Positions 34,280 to 43,534 of a DNA stretch of 64,000 bases are shown piece after piece; the stretch's first letter is position 1, and each line of letters begins with the position of its first letter. Origin of the DNA: Microcella putealis (GTDB lineage Bacteria; Actinomycetota; Actinomycetes; Actinomycetales; Microbacteriaceae). The notes beneath the pieces are model-generated. The model ran no database searches and was not told the DNA's origin. It saw only the letters and a list, made by a program, of their open reading frames with translations. The translations under genes were made by a program, and so were the position numbers. The DNA lies in the NCBI RefSeq assembly GCF_004216575.1, contig NZ_SGWW01000002.1, positions 124,001-188,000 on the forward strand, read 5' to 3'.

Positions 34280-35800
34280 ATGGCTTCCGACACCGCCGCG
34301 CCCGCCCGCCCCGCCGACCTCGGCCCGCTGGCCACCGTCACGACCCGCAACGGCCTCGACTTCGCCGTTCGCGACCTCGCCCTCGCCGAGGCGGGCCGCC
34401 ACCAGATCCGCCTCGCCGAGCACGAGATGCCCGGCCTCATGGCCCTGCGCGACGAGTTCGGCCCCACGCAGCCGCTCGCCGGAGCCCGCATCGCCGGCAG
34501 CCTGCACATGACCGTGCAGACGGCGGTGCTCATCGAGACCCTCGTCGCCCTCGGCGCCGAGGTGCGCTGGGCAAGCTGCAACATCTTCTCGACCCAAGAT
34601 GAGGCGGCCGCCGCGGTCGTCGTCGGCCCGCACGGCACGGTCGACGCCCCCGAGGGTACGCCCGTCTTCGCCTGGAAGGGCGAGACCCTCACCGAGTACT
34701 GGTGGGCGACCCAGCAGATCTTCGACTTCGGTGTCGACGCCGATGGCGCCCCCGTCGGCCCGACCCTCATCCTCGACGACGGCGGCGATGCGACTCTGCT
34801 CGTCCACAAGGGCCGCGAGTTCGAGCTCGCCGGTGCCGTGCCCGCTGACCAGCCGGGCGACAGCGGCGAGTGGCGCGTGATTCTGGAAGCGCTGCGCGCA
34901 TCCCTCGCCGTCGACCCCACCCGCTGGACCCGCACCGCCGCGGGGCTCATCGGCGTCACCGAAGAGACCACGACCGGCGTGCACCGCCTGTACGAGCTGC
35001 ACCGCGACGGCCAGCTGCTCTTCCCCGCGATCAACGTCAACGACTCGGTGACGAAGTCGAAGTTCGACAACAAGTACGGCATCCGCCACTCGCTGCCCGA
35101 CGGCCTGAACCGCGCCACCGACGTGCTCATCGGCGGCAAGACCGTCTTCGTTTGCGGCTACGGCGACGTGGGCAAAGGCAGCGCGGATGCTCTCCGCGGC
35201 CAGGGCGCGCGCGTGATCGTTTCCGAGGTTGACCCGATCACGGCCCTCCAGGCCGCCATGGACGGCTACCAGGTGGCGCGCCTCGACGATGTCATCGGAG
35301 AGATCGACATCCTCGTCACGGCGACCGGTAACGAGGGCGTCGTCACGGTCGAACACCTGCAGAACCTCAAGCACCTCGCGATCGTCGCGAACGTCGGCCA
35401 CTTCGACAATGAGATCGACATGGCGGGCCTCGAGTCGCTGCCCGGCGCCGAGAAGGTCGAGATCAAGCCCCAGGTGCACGAGTGGCGCCTGCCGACCGGC
35501 CGCTCGATTCTGGTGCTGAGCGAGGGGCGCCTGATGAACCTCGGAAACGCCACCGGGCATCCCTCATTCGTGATGAGCGCATCGTTCACCAACCAGGTGC
35601 TCGCGCAGCTCGAACTGCACACGAAGACCGCGGAATACCCGGTGGGTGTCTACGTGCTGCCGAAGCTGCTCGATGAGAAGGTCGCGCGCCTGCATCTCGA
35701 CGCGTTGGGCGTGAAGCTCACGCGGCTGAGCGAACGCCAGGCGTCCTACATCGGCGTCAGTGTTGAGGGGCCGTACAAAGTCGACCACTACCGCTACTAG
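34280..35800 (+). CDS. ahcY: S-adenosylhomocysteine hydrolase
   Basis: 506 residues, the longer form typical of actinobacteria. It reversibly splits S-adenosylhomocysteine into adenosine and homocysteine, keeping methylation going. [16 protein letters not shown] and [14 protein letters not shown] (active-site lysine 259) form the catalytic part. [15 protein letters not shown] binds NAD, and the protein ends in the expected KVDHYRY. Equivalent to Rv3248c. A near-identical copy of its last ~33 bases lies 68 bp downstream, and a 43-bp element flanks both sides, suggesting past recombination at the locus. Confidence 0.95.
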   Translation: MASDTAAPARPADLGPLATVTTRNGLDFAVRDLALAEAGRHQIRLAEHEMPGLMALRDEFGPTQPLAGARIAGSLHMTVQTAVLIETLVALGAEVRWASCNIFSTQDEAAAAVVVGPHGTVDAPEGTPVFAWKGETLTEYWWATQQIFDFGVDADGAPVGPTLILDDGGDATLLVHKGREFELAGAVPADQPGDSGEWRVILEALRASLAVDPTRWTRTAAGLIGVTEETTTGVHRLYELHRDGQLLFPAINVNDSVTKSKFDNKYGIRHSLPDGLNRATDVLIGGKTVFVCGYGDVGKGSADALRGQGARVIVSEVDPITALQAAMDGYQVARLDDVIGEIDILVTATGNEGVVTVEHLQNLKHLAIVANVGHFDNEIDMAGLESLPGAEKVEIKPQVHEWRLPTGRSILVLSEGRLMNLGNATGHPSFVMSASFTNQVLAQLELHTKTAEYPVGVYVLPKLLDEKVARLHLDALGVKLTRLSERQASYIGVSVEGPYKVDHYRY

Positions 35801-35804
35801 CCGA
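35772..35804. repeat. 33-bp direct repeat, copy 1 (ahcY 3' end)
   Basis: It covers the last codons and stop of ahcY. It is repeated at 35840-35872 with two mismatches; the last 25 bases are identical. Confidence 0.85.
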
Positions 35805-35813
35805 ACCGGCCTT

Positions 35814-35838
35814 TTCGCGATCGCTGGTTCGCGATCGC
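35814..35838 (+). terminator. GCGATCGC-based hairpin after ahcY
   Basis: TTCGCGATCGC occurs twice in 25 bases. CGCGATCG pairs with CGATCGCG to make an 8-bp stem. It lacks a T-run. It may end the ahcY transcript or be debris from the duplication. Confidence 0.35.
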
Positions 35839-35839
35839 G

Positions 35840-35872
35840 CGTACACGGTCGACCACTACCGCTACTAGCCGA
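35840..35872. repeat. 33-bp direct repeat, copy 2 (orphan ahcY 3' end)
   Basis: It would encode YTVDHYRY and a stop but is 68 bp after copy 1, hence out of frame with ahcY. It looks like the remnant of a second ahcY end. Confidence 0.8.
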
Positions 35873-35918
35873 TCCGCCGCCAGAGGCTGGCTACCCGCGC
35901 GGGTGCTGGTTCGCGCGC

Positions 35919-35961
35919 CTGGAGCCGGTTCGAACCCGCTCCAGGTGAACGAGGTGCCTCC
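35919..35961. repeat. 43-bp dispersed repeat, copy B (downstream of ahcY)
   Basis: 34 of 43 bases match 34064-34106. In this copy CTGGAGC and GCTCCAG form a perfect 7-bp stem around GGTTCGAACC, so it can fold as a hairpin. Confidence 0.65.
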
Positions 35962-35982
35962 CGGCAGCGAGGCGCCGGCTCC

Positions 35983-36840
35983 CTAGCCGCGGTCGGGGAA
36001 GCCGTGCGGCAGCGCACCCAGCGTGGGCGCGAGGTCGTCGAGTCGGGCGCGCTCGAGGTCGAGCGCCCGCGCCTCGCGTTCGCGACGCAGCACGGCGACG
36101 CCGGCGAGCAGCAGCTCGGGCTCGACGCTCGGCAGCGGCGACACGAACGGCGCCGCCTCGGCCGCCAGCGACTCGGCGAGCCGCACGCGCGTCGTTGGCG
36201 TGAGCCCGCCCGCCTGACGCAAGAACTGGGCGATGCGCCGAGACAGGGTGTCGGGCAGGCGCGCCACATCGGCGGTGACGGCCCACTCGGTGAGCTCGGC
36301 GGGCACGCCAAAATCGGCCGGCTCGTGCCGGGGAACCCGCTCGTACTGGCTGTACGTGCCGGCGACCAGGTCGCCCAGGCGTTTTGCCCGAGCGTTCAGC
36401 AGGGCGACCACGATTGCGAGCCCGCCGACCGTGAAGACGATCTCAATCAGGCCGACGAACGATCGGATGAACGCGTGCCGAAACCCGATCGCCCCGCCGT
36501 CGTCGCGCACAATGCGTGAGCCGAGCGCGAGGCGCCCGAGCGACTTGCCGTGCGTCGCCGTCTCGACCACTGCTGGCACGAGTACCAGGCCGGTGAAGGC
36601 AACCGAGATACCGACGGCCGGATACAGCTCGTCAGGAAGCCCCGCACCCTCAGCGAGCAGCACCGCGGCGTAGAGCAGGCCTGCGGTCGCCAGCACGTAC
36701 AGCACGTAGTCGATGGCGGCGCCCGCCGAGCGCAGAATCACGTTGGTCGCTCGCAGTTCGAGGGCGACCGCCTCACCGGTCAGCAGCTCGTTGTCGTCGT
36801 CGTGCCGCGTGAGGTTCTGAGTACTCGTCGGGCTCGACAT
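35983..36840 (-). CDS. RDD family membrane protein
   Basis: 285 residues. The RDD region (~30-165) has ILRSAGAAIDYVLYVLA, GKSLGRLALGSRIVRDDGG and ARAKRLGDLVAGTY with three or four helices. A ~100-residue cytoplasmic tail follows. The ATG at 36840 lies within 20 bases of the divergent SpoIIM start. RDD proteins are membrane proteins of mostly unknown role, some linked to ion transport. The pairing with SpoIIM, DUF58 and MoxR genes is a standard actinobacterial arrangement. Confidence 0.85.
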   Translation of the reverse strand: MSSPTSTQNLTRHDDDNELLTGEAVALELRATNVILRSAGAAIDYVLYVLATAGLLYAAVLLAEGAGLPDELYPAVGISVAFTGLVLVPAVVETATHGKSLGRLALGSRIVRDDGGAIGFRHAFIRSFVGLIEIVFTVGGLAIVVALLNARAKRLGDLVAGTYSQYERVPRHEPADFGVPAELTEWAVTADVARLPDTLSRRIAQFLRQAGGLTPTTRVRLAESLAAEAAPFVSPLPSVEPELLLAGVAVLRREREARALDLERARLDDLAPTLGALPHGFPDRG

Positions 36841-36856
36841 GCCATCATCTTTCCAG

Positions 36857-37852
36857 ATGGATCTCGACGCCTACTCCTCAGCCCACGACGCCGAATGGCG
36901 TCGCCTCGACGAGCTGTCGCGCCGACGCCGTTTTGACGGTCGCGCCGCCGACGAACTCATCGACGGCTACCAGGCGGGGGCCACGCAGCTGTCGCAGATC
37001 ACAACGGCGGCGGGCCAGGCTCCGCAGGCCGCCCGCCTCAGCGTGCTGCTGTCGCGGGCCCGACTGCGCTTTACGGGGGCCGCCGCCGACCCCGTCCAGG
37101 CGATCAGCCACTACGCGACGCGCGCCGTTCCGGCGGCGCTGTACGGCATCCGGTATTTGTCCCTTGTCGTCGCGATGCTCTTCATCGCGGTGGGAGCGGC
37201 CTACGCGACCTGGGTGGCGACAAACCCCGACGTGGTGGCCGCGATTGGCGACTACGAGTCGCTCAGGGTCTACGCCGAGCAAGAGTTCGTCGGCTACTAC
37301 AGCGCAAGCTCGGAGGGCGTGTTCGCGACGCAGGTGTTCACGAACAACGCCTGGATCGCCGCCCAGTGTGTCGCGTTCGGCATCACCGGGCTGTGGCCGC
37401 CGTTTGTGCTGTTTCAGAACGCGCAGGGCGTGGGCATCTCGGCGGGCATCATGGCCGAGTTCGACCGGCTCGACGTGTTCTTCCTGTCGATCCTGCCGCA
37501 CGGTCAGCTCGAGCTGTACGCGATCTTCGTCGCCGGTGCGGCCGGTCTGCGTATCTTCTGGGCCTGGGTTGCCCCGGGGGCGCGCACGCGGCTGCAGGCG
37601 CTCGCCGAAGACGGCCGGGCCCTGTTCGCCACCGTGGGTGGGCTCGTCGCGGCGCTCGCCGTCAGCGGCGTCATCGAGGGCTTCGTCACGCGCCAAGAGT
37701 GGCCCGACGTGATCCGCATCGGCATCGGCACGATCGCGCTGGCGGCGTTCCTGTGGGTGCAGTGGGGTCTCGGGCGGCGCGCGGCGCTCGCGGGCGAGAC
37801 GGGTGACCTCGACCCGATCAGCCGCGGGGCGCGCGTGGTCGTCGCTGACTGA
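36857..37852 (+). CDS. SpoIIM (stage II sporulation protein M) family membrane protein
   Basis: 331 residues. ATG 36857 is preferred to 36839 because MDLDAYSSAHDAEWRRL is the conserved family N-terminus and 36839 overlaps the divergent RDD start. A cytoplasmic ~100-residue part precedes five or six helices, with FVGYYSASSEGVFATQVFTNNAW as a long conserved stretch typical of the family. It is not a sign of sporulation here; in actinobacteria it accompanies RDD and MoxR/DUF58 genes and probably works in envelope remodelling. Confidence 0.85.
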   Translation: MDLDAYSSAHDAEWRRLDELSRRRRFDGRAADELIDGYQAGATQLSQITTAAGQAPQAARLSVLLSRARLRFTGAAADPVQAISHYATRAVPAALYGIRYLSLVVAMLFIAVGAAYATWVATNPDVVAAIGDYESLRVYAEQEFVGYYSASSEGVFATQVFTNNAWIAAQCVAFGITGLWPPFVLFQNAQGVGISAGIMAEFDRLDVFFLSILPHGQLELYAIFVAGAAGLRIFWAWVAPGARTRLQALAEDGRALFATVGGLVAALAVSGVIEGFVTRQEWPDVIRIGIGTIALAAFLWVQWGLGRRAALAGETGDLDPISRGARVVVAD

Positions 37853-37866
37853 AGCGGCGCACAAAT

Positions 37867-37884
37867 CGGGATGCGCGCATCCCG
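37867..37884. terminator. Perfect 18-base palindrome between convergent genes
   Basis: CGGGATGCGCGCATCCCG sits in the 78-bp gap between the converging SpoIIM and DUF58 genes. It could form a hairpin in either transcript but has no T-run. Confidence 0.45.
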
Positions 37885-37930
37885 TGACCGACGCGCGGAG
37901 CGCTCGGCGCGCATCCGGCCACCCGCCCGT

Positions 37931-39274
37931 CTACAGCCGGCCGGCCGCCTTGTACGCGAGATAGCAGTCGGAGACGGCGGGCGGCAAATCGAGCGGCGCG
38001 GCGGAGACGACGTCGCCGCCGAGGCGCGTCACGGCGGCGGCGACGCGTTCGGCGTCGAGCAGCGCGCGCTCGGCGGCGGCGGCGCGGTACACCGCGGGGC
38101 GGTCGCCGCGGTCGCGCGTGGCCGCGATGAGCTCGGGGTCGGTGACCGCGGCGATCAGCACGAGGTGTGTGCGGGTGAGCTGCGGCAGCATGGCGAGCAG
38201 CGAGCGGGTCGACCCGGGGGATTCGAGCGGGGTGGCGATCACCACGAGCGAGCGCTGGGCGGTCATCGAGCGCACGAGGGCGGGCACGCCGCTCCAGTCG
38301 GTCTCGAGCAGCTCGGGGTCGATGGGCGCCATCGTCTCGGTGAGTTTCGCCAGCAGGTCGGCGCCGCGGGAATCCTGCACGCGGCCGCGCACGCGCCGGT
38401 CAAAGATGGCGACGTCGACGCGGTCGCCCGCCCGGTCGGCGAGGGCCGACAGCAGCAGCGTCGACTCGAACGCCGTGTCGAGGCGGGTCTCGTTGGCGAT
38501 GCGTGCGGCCGCCGTGCGCCCCGAGTCGACGATCACGATGACGCGCCGGTCGCGCTCGGGTCGCCAGGTGCGCACCATGAGGGTCTGTGCGGGGCCTGCG
38601 GCGCCTGCGCCGCCCGGCTCGCCGCCGCGCCGGGCGGTCGCCCGCCAGTCGATCGAGCGCACGTCGTCGCCGCGCACGTACTCGCGCAGGCTGTCGAACT
38701 CGGTGCCCTGCCCGCGCACCATGACGCTCGTGCGACCGTCGAGTTCGCGCAGGCGCGCGAGGCGTGATGGCAGGTGTTTGCGTGACGCGAATTCGGGAAG
38801 CACCGTGATCGTGCCCGGCACGAGGATGCTCGCCTGACGCCCCGCCAATCGCAGCGGTCCCAGCGCGCGAATGGTCACGGCGGCGCTGCGGCGCTCGCCG
38901 CGCCGCCACGGGGTGAGCGTGGTCGTCACCGCCCGCCGTTCGCCGGCTGGCACGTCGAGGGTCTGCCGGGCGGGCCGGGCGCCCGCTGACGGCTCCCACG
39001 CGTCGCGGATGATGCCGCGCAGCTTCCGCCGCCCGGGGTTCGTGACGTACAGCGTGGCAGCGGCGCTCTCGGTCAGGCGCACCCGATCGGCTGTTGACCG
39101 TGCCAGCCCGACGGCTCGTGGCGACGCGGCGAGGGCGAGGTCGAGCAGCGCCAGCAGCGCGCACACCACCATCCACGCGACGAACACCGAACCCGCCTCG
39201 ACGGCACCGTCGAGCGCGATCACGGGCACGGCGCCGAGGGCGACGAGCAGCACGAACCAGCCGGTGACTGCCAC
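37931..39274 (-). CDS. DUF58 domain membrane protein
   Basis: 447 residues from GTG 39274, 19 bp after the MoxR stop. Two N-terminal helices (~4-45) are followed by a beta-rich part. The DUF58 core is SLREYVRGDDVRSIDWRATAR, then a vWA-like section VIVIVDSGRTAA whose first MIDAS residues are D.S.. The family works as substrate or partner of MoxR AAA+ ATPases in folding or assembling membrane and envelope complexes. It is co-transcribed with MoxR, DUF4350 and DUF4129. Confidence 0.87.
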   Translation of the reverse strand: MAVTGWFVLLVALGAVPVIALDGAVEAGSVFVAWMVVCALLALLDLALAASPRAVGLARSTADRVRLTESAAATLYVTNPGRRKLRGIIRDAWEPSAGARPARQTLDVPAGERRAVTTTLTPWRRGERRSAAVTIRALGPLRLAGRQASILVPGTITVLPEFASRKHLPSRLARLRELDGRTSVMVRGQGTEFDSLREYVRGDDVRSIDWRATARRGGEPGGAGAAGPAQTLMVRTWRPERDRRVIVIVDSGRTAAARIANETRLDTAFESTLLLSALADRAGDRVDVAIFDRRVRGRVQDSRGADLLAKLTETMAPIDPELLETDWSGVPALVRSMTAQRSLVVIATPLESPGSTRSLLAMLPQLTRTHLVLIAAVTDPELIAATRDRGDRPAVYRAAAAERALLDAERVAAAVTRLGGDVVSAAPLDLPPAVSDCYLAYKAAGRL

Positions 39275-39293
39275 GGCTAAATCTCGATGCCCA

Positions 39294-40319
39294 CTAGAGC
39301 GGCACCTGCACCTGCTGCACGATTGAGCGCAGGATCGTGTCGGCCGTGACGCCTTCGAGTTCGGCCTCGGGGCGCAGCGCCAGGCGGTGGCGCCACACGG
39401 GCAGCAGCATGGCCTGCACGTGGTCGGGCGTGACGCCCCCCGCACCCGACAGCCAGGCCCACGCCTTGGCCGCGGCGAGCAGGGCGGTCGTGCCGCGGGG
39501 GCTCACGCCCAGCTTGACCGACGGGCTCTGACGCGTGGCGCGAGCGAGGTCGACGATGTAGCCGATGAGCTCGGCCGACGCGTCGATGCGGCCGACGGAG
39601 GCGCGAGCGGCGGCAATGTCGTCGCCGGTGACGACGGCGCGCACACCGGCGGCGGCGAGATCGCGCGGATCGAAACCGTCGGCGTGGCGGGTGAGCACGT
39701 CGATCTCGGCGTCGCGGGGCGGCAGATCGAGCACGAGCTTCAGCAGGAATCGGTCGAGCTGTGCCTCGGGCAGCGTGTAGGTGCCCTCGTACTCGACGGG
39801 GTTCTGCGTGGCGGCGACCATGAACGGCTTCGGCAGCAGGTGGCTCTCGCCGTCGACCGTGACCTGGCGCTCCTCCATCGCTTCGAGCAGCGATGACTGT
39901 GTCTTGGGGGGCGTCCGGTTGATCTCGTCGGCCAGCATGATGTTGGTGAACACTGGGCCGGGCCGAAACTCGAAGTCGCCGTTCTTCGCGTCGTAGACGA
40001 CCGAGCCGGTGACGTCACCGGGCATGAGGTCGGGGGTGAACTGCACACGCGCGGTGCGCAGGTCGAGCGCCGCGCTGAGCGTGCGCACGAGCAGCGTCTT
40101 CGCGACGCCCGGCACGCCCTCGAGCAGCACGTGGCCGCCCGACAGCAGCGCGACGATCAATCCGCTCACGGCCCCGTCTTGGCCGACGACCGCCTTGCCG
40201 ACCTCGCCGCGCACGGCGAGAAACTTCTCGCGAATCGCGGCGGTGTCCGAGGCGACGCCGGTGCTCGCGCTGGGGTCGGGGGCTCCGCCGTGGGGCTCGG
40301 TAGTTGCGCTGTCGCTCAT
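39294..40319 (-). CDS. MoxR family AAA+ ATPase
   Basis: 341 residues. EGVPGVAKT is Walker A, IMLADEINRTPPKTQ Walker B with sensor context, and QNPVEYEGTYTLPEAQLDRF the sensor-1/arginine-finger region; SVKLGVSPRGTTALLAAAKA lies in the lid. It is a cytosolic chaperone-like ATPase that acts on the DUF58 protein. Its ATG overlaps the DUF4350 stop (ATGA). Confidence 0.93.
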   Translation of the reverse strand: MSDSATTEPHGGAPDPSASTGVASDTAAIREKFLAVRGEVGKAVVGQDGAVSGLIVALLSGGHVLLEGVPGVAKTLLVRTLSAALDLRTARVQFTPDLMPGDVTGSVVYDAKNGDFEFRPGPVFTNIMLADEINRTPPKTQSSLLEAMEERQVTVDGESHLLPKPFMVAATQNPVEYEGTYTLPEAQLDRFLLKLVLDLPPRDAEIDVLTRHADGFDPRDLAAAGVRAVVTGDDIAAARASVGRIDASAELIGYIVDLARATRQSPSVKLGVSPRGTTALLAAAKAWAWLSGAGGVTPDHVQAMLLPVWRHRLALRPEAELEGVTADTILRSIVQQVQVPL

Positions 40320-41515
40320 CCGGTCATCCTCTCGGGTGTGTCTGAATCGTCGTCGAGCGCGACCCGTCGGGCGACGGCCTGCTCGAGGGTGATGAGACTC
40401 TCGCTGAGCCTCATGAGTTCGGTGTCGTTTGCCGGCTCGGCATCGACGAGCAGCTCGCGTGTCGCGCGAAGGTCGCGGCCCGCGGTGCTCGCGGCGGCGG
40501 CCACGATGTCATCGACGCCGGCGGCTTTCCCCAGCGCGAGCGTGGCCGAGAGTCTGCGCAGTGTGCCGACGCGCAGCGCGTCGAGCGCGCGGAGCCGAGC
40601 CCCGCCGCGGGCGTACAGGCGCGCGCGACCCTCCATCGTCTCGGTCGTCTTCACCACTACGGGGAGGTTTTCGATGACGACCGGCCCGAGTCGGCGCCCG
40701 CGCCAGAACGCGGCGGCGAGCAGTGCGGCGGCAGCGGTCCAGGCGAGGGGGTTGACCCAGCCCGGCGTGACGTCGGCGAGCGTGACGAGGCCCACGTCGG
40801 CGGGGGAGGGCGAGTACCAGACGAGGCGGGGATGCTCGCCCGCGAGTCCCAGCGCGAGCGCGGCGTTCCCGGCGCGGTCGATTGCCCCGTTCTCGAGCGC
40901 CTCGCCGACCCCGAGCACGGTGACCTCGGCCCCGTCGATGGTTTGGCTGAGCAGGGCTGCCCCGGAGTCGTCGCTCGCGCATCGTTCGTCGGCCTCGGTC
41001 TCGTAGATCACGATCGCGTCGCCGTCGATCGTCTCGGCGCGCTCTGCGGCCGCGAGGGTGCAGCTGCCCACGTCGATGGGGCCGGCGGTGAGGCGACTCG
41101 TGCTGAACGGAAAATCGAGGGCGTCCAGCGTCTCGGGGGCGGGCTCGGCCAGTACGAGACGATCGGCGAGGCCGGTGAGCGCGGCGATGCGCTCGCCGTC
41201 GAGCAGGCCGCGCCCGTCGGCAACGAGCAGGGTGACCGCGTCGCCCGCGCGTCGGGCGGCGTCGATGGCCGCATCCACCTCGGCGCGGGTGGCGGCCAGC
41301 TCCACCGCGATGCCCTCGTTCTCGAGCACGGTCGCCAGCGCGAGCGAACCGGTCGGCGTCGCCGAGCGCGCGTCCCACCGGTCGGTGCTGGTCGCCACCC
41401 CGTTGAGCGCGGTCAGCCCGAGGGCCACGGCGATGGCGACGCCCGCGGCGCCCACCCAGAACAGACTGCGGCGCACGGCGCGCCCCACGGTCGGCGTGAG
41501 CACTGTCGTGGTCAT
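40316..41515 (-). CDS. DUF4350 membrane protein
   Basis: 399 residues. One helix near the N-terminus (~17-40), an extracytoplasmic DUF4350 region that starts TPTGSLALATVLENEGIAVEL (GATase-like fold), a second helix near residue 260 (LAWTAAAALLAAAFW), and a cytoplasmic tail. It overlaps both neighbours by four bases, so the operon DUF4129-DUF4350-moxR is tightly coupled. No catalytic residues are evident. Confidence 0.82.
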   Translation of the reverse strand: MTTTVLTPTVGRAVRRSLFWVGAAGVAIAVALGLTALNGVATSTDRWDARSATPTGSLALATVLENEGIAVELAATRAEVDAAIDAARRAGDAVTLLVADGRGLLDGERIAALTGLADRLVLAEPAPETLDALDFPFSTSRLTAGPIDVGSCTLAAAERAETIDGDAIVIYETEADERCASDDSGAALLSQTIDGAEVTVLGVGEALENGAIDRAGNAALALGLAGEHPRLVWYSPSPADVGLVTLADVTPGWVNPLAWTAAAALLAAAFWRGRRLGPVVIENLPVVVKTTETMEGRARLYARGGARLRALDALRVGTLRRLSATLALGKAAGVDDIVAAAASTAGRDLRATRELLVDAEPANDTELMRLSESLITLEQAVARRVALDDDSDTPERMTG

Positions 41516-42222
41516 CGCGGCACCTCCGGCGCCTGGACCGCAGCCGCCTGCCCGCGTGCCGCCGTGGCGACGGGGGACGCCGCAGCGCTCAACCGCGTGT
41601 CGAGATCGCGCACGTGCTCGTACTCGGCGGAGGTTCCCACCCGCCCGAGATACCGCACTCCGTCGAAGGCGTCCGCCGCCCGCTCGAGCTCGCCGCCCGC
41701 GTCAGGGAACGCCCGCGCGGCGAGCCGCGCGAAGCCGTGCGCCGTCGTCCCGGGATGCACGGTGACGATCGTGCGCTCGTCGAGTGCCCGCGCGATGGCT
41801 CGGTACCGATCCGCGATCGCGCTCGCCCAGTCGCCCCGCGCGGCGGCCGTCTCGGCGTCGCGGCGCATGTCACGGGCGCTGCGCGTGTCGGTGTCGCCGA
41901 ACAGGTCCTCTCGCGCGGCGCGGCGGGCGCGGCGGGCGGGGATGCCGTACAGCGCGATCGCGACGGCGATGAGCGCACCGATGACGAGCACCACGATCAC
42001 GAGTCCGAGGCCAGGCGGGCCCGATACGCCGCTCTCGAAAAGGCCAAGGAACCAGTCGAGAACGCTCTGCGAGAGCAGGTCGAACCAGGTCGGTTGCGCC
42101 TCGGCATAGCGTGGGTTCGCGAGTTCGCCGCGCAGCAGCTCTTGTGCGTCGGGTGCGTCGGGAGTCAGCGGCGCACCGACACGCGCGCCGACAGACGCCA
42201 TCGTGCCAGTAACGCTCGTCAC
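41512..42222 (-). CDS. DUF4129 membrane protein
   Basis: 236 residues with one central helix (~74-93) and a C-terminal DUF4129 domain (RDMRRDAETAAARGDWASAIADRYRAI, then HPGTTAHGFARLAA). In many bacteria this domain is fused to a transglutaminase. Here it stands alone, as usual in actinobacteria. It begins 4 bp after the upstream gene ends and overlaps the next, so it belongs to the MoxR operon. Confidence 0.82.
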   Translation of the reverse strand: MTSVTGTMASVGARVGAPLTPDAPDAQELLRGELANPRYAEAQPTWFDLLSQSVLDWFLGLFESGVSGPPGLGLVIVVLVIGALIAVAIALYGIPARRARRAAREDLFGDTDTRSARDMRRDAETAAARGDWASAIADRYRAIARALDERTIVTVHPGTTAHGFARLAARAFPDAGGELERAADAFDGVRYLGRVGTSAEYEHVRDLDTRLSAAASPVATAARGQAAAVQAPEVPR

Positions 42223-42226
42223 GCGG

Positions 42227-43441
42227 CTACAGCGGTCGCGTCGCGCCGTCGAGGCCGCGCACGTAGGGGTCGGCAGGCGTGCCGCCGGCGGCCGACTGCT
42301 CCGTTGCCTGCTGCAGGTCGAGGTCGAGCCCCTCGCGGCGCATCCGAATATCGGTGTAGATGAGGGCGACGGCCGAGGTGGTCAGAACGGCGCCGATGGC
42401 CCCGACGACGACGGTCACGGCGACGCTGACCACGTTGGCCACGATCAGGAAGGTGCTGTTCGTGAACTCGTCGCCCGCGGGGTTGGCGAGCAGCCCCCCG
42501 AAGGTGGCGACGAGGCTGAACGGTGTCGTCACGATGCTCGCCGAGATCTGCACGATGACGGTGATGAGCAGCAGGATCCCGAAGGTGCGCCAGAACGAGC
42601 CGCGCACGAGCGTCCACGCCCGGCGAATGGCCTGGCCGAGGGTCAGCCGCTCGATCATGAGGGCCGCGGGCACGAGCGCCAGCTTGATCCAGAGCCAGGC
42701 GGCGAGCACGGCCATCCCGATGCCGCCGACGATGCCGAAGACGACGCCGAGGGCGATCGAGGTGGGGCCGCCGACCGCGGTTTCGCCGATGACGATCATG
42801 AGGACGACGATGCCGACGAGCAGCGCGACGGCGACCATGAGTGCGAGGCTGAGCAGCAGGGTCCAGCCAATGAGCGCGCCCCAGCGGCCTTTTCCGCGCG
42901 CCAGCAGCTGACGCAGAGTGTTCTTCTCGCCGAGGATCTGCCGCGACACCTCGATGGTGATGACGCCCTGCAAGAGTGCCTGAGCGACGAGGGCCACCGC
43001 GGTGGCCAGCAGGCTGCCGATGAGCACCAGCCCGATCGTGCCCGCGGCGATCGCCTCGGCTTCGTCGCCGCTTGCCTGGGTGAGGCGGTCGATGCTCGAG
43101 AAGCTCAACCCGAAGACAGCGCCAAAGGCGACGATCGTCACGAGAGCATTCATCAGCAGCGCCGCGCCGAACGTCGAACGCGGGTTGCGCTTCAGCACCC
43201 CGAAGGTGGCGCCGAAGAGGGTGCCGAAGTCGATCGGGCGCAGCGGAATCAGCCCGGGTTTCGGGGGCGGGGCCCAGCCGCCGGTGGCGGCCGGCCCGTA
43301 GCTCGGTGGGGTGGCACCGGATGCGCTTCCCGCGCCATTCGCGGACGGGGCGCCGCCGGGCGCACCCGCCCCCTGATCGGCGTCGGGGGTGCCTCCGGGG
43401 GAGGCCCAGCCGGGCGAGGTCCAGGGGGAGTCGTTGCTCAC
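42227..43441 (-). CDS. Glycerophosphodiester phosphodiesterase membrane-domain protein
   Basis: 404 residues from GTG 43441. The first ~85 residues are Gly/Pro/Ala-rich and disordered. Six to eight hydrophobic helices follow, with RPIDFGTLFGATFGVLKRNP, the usual entry motif of this membrane-domain family. The catalytic GDPD domain is absent, so it is a membrane protein of unknown role and not an enzyme. It heads the leftward MoxR operon and is divergent from mtrA. Confidence 0.75.
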   Translation of the reverse strand: MSNDSPWTSPGWASPGGTPDADQGAGAPGGAPSANGAGSASGATPPSYGPAATGGWAPPPKPGLIPLRPIDFGTLFGATFGVLKRNPRSTFGAALLMNALVTIVAFGAVFGLSFSSIDRLTQASGDEAEAIAAGTIGLVLIGSLLATAVALVAQALLQGVITIEVSRQILGEKNTLRQLLARGKGRWGALIGWTLLLSLALMVAVALLVGIVVLMIVIGETAVGGPTSIALGVVFGIVGGIGMAVLAAWLWIKLALVPAALMIERLTLGQAIRRAWTLVRGSFWRTFGILLLITVIVQISASIVTTPFSLVATFGGLLANPAGDEFTNSTFLIVANVVSVAVTVVVGAIGAVLTTSAVALIYTDIRMRREGLDLDLQQATEQSAAGGTPADPYVRGLDGATRPL

Positions 43442-43465
43442 ACGCCGTATGGTTTCACACTCGTC

Positions 43466-43471
43466 TAGGCT
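43466..43471 (+). promoter_or_regulatory. Possible -10 box of mtrA
   Basis: TAGGCT lies 63 bases before the mtrA ATG in the divergent intergenic region. No clear -35 is seen. Confidence 0.35.
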
Positions 43472-43534
43472 GGAGCGAACAATGATCGGATCCTTGGGCG
43501 ACGACGCCGGGAACGACGGAAGCGGAGGCAGGCG

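Noticed and set aside
35925..35940. GGTTCGAACCC resembling a tRNA T-arm downstream of ahcY (and a similar one at 34071)
   Set aside because: No acceptor, D or anticodon arms can be formed around either; they belong to a 43-bp repeat.
36857..37852. SpoIIM homologue as evidence of sporulation
   Set aside because: The family is widespread in non-sporulating actinobacteria next to RDD and MoxR genes; no other sporulation gene is present.
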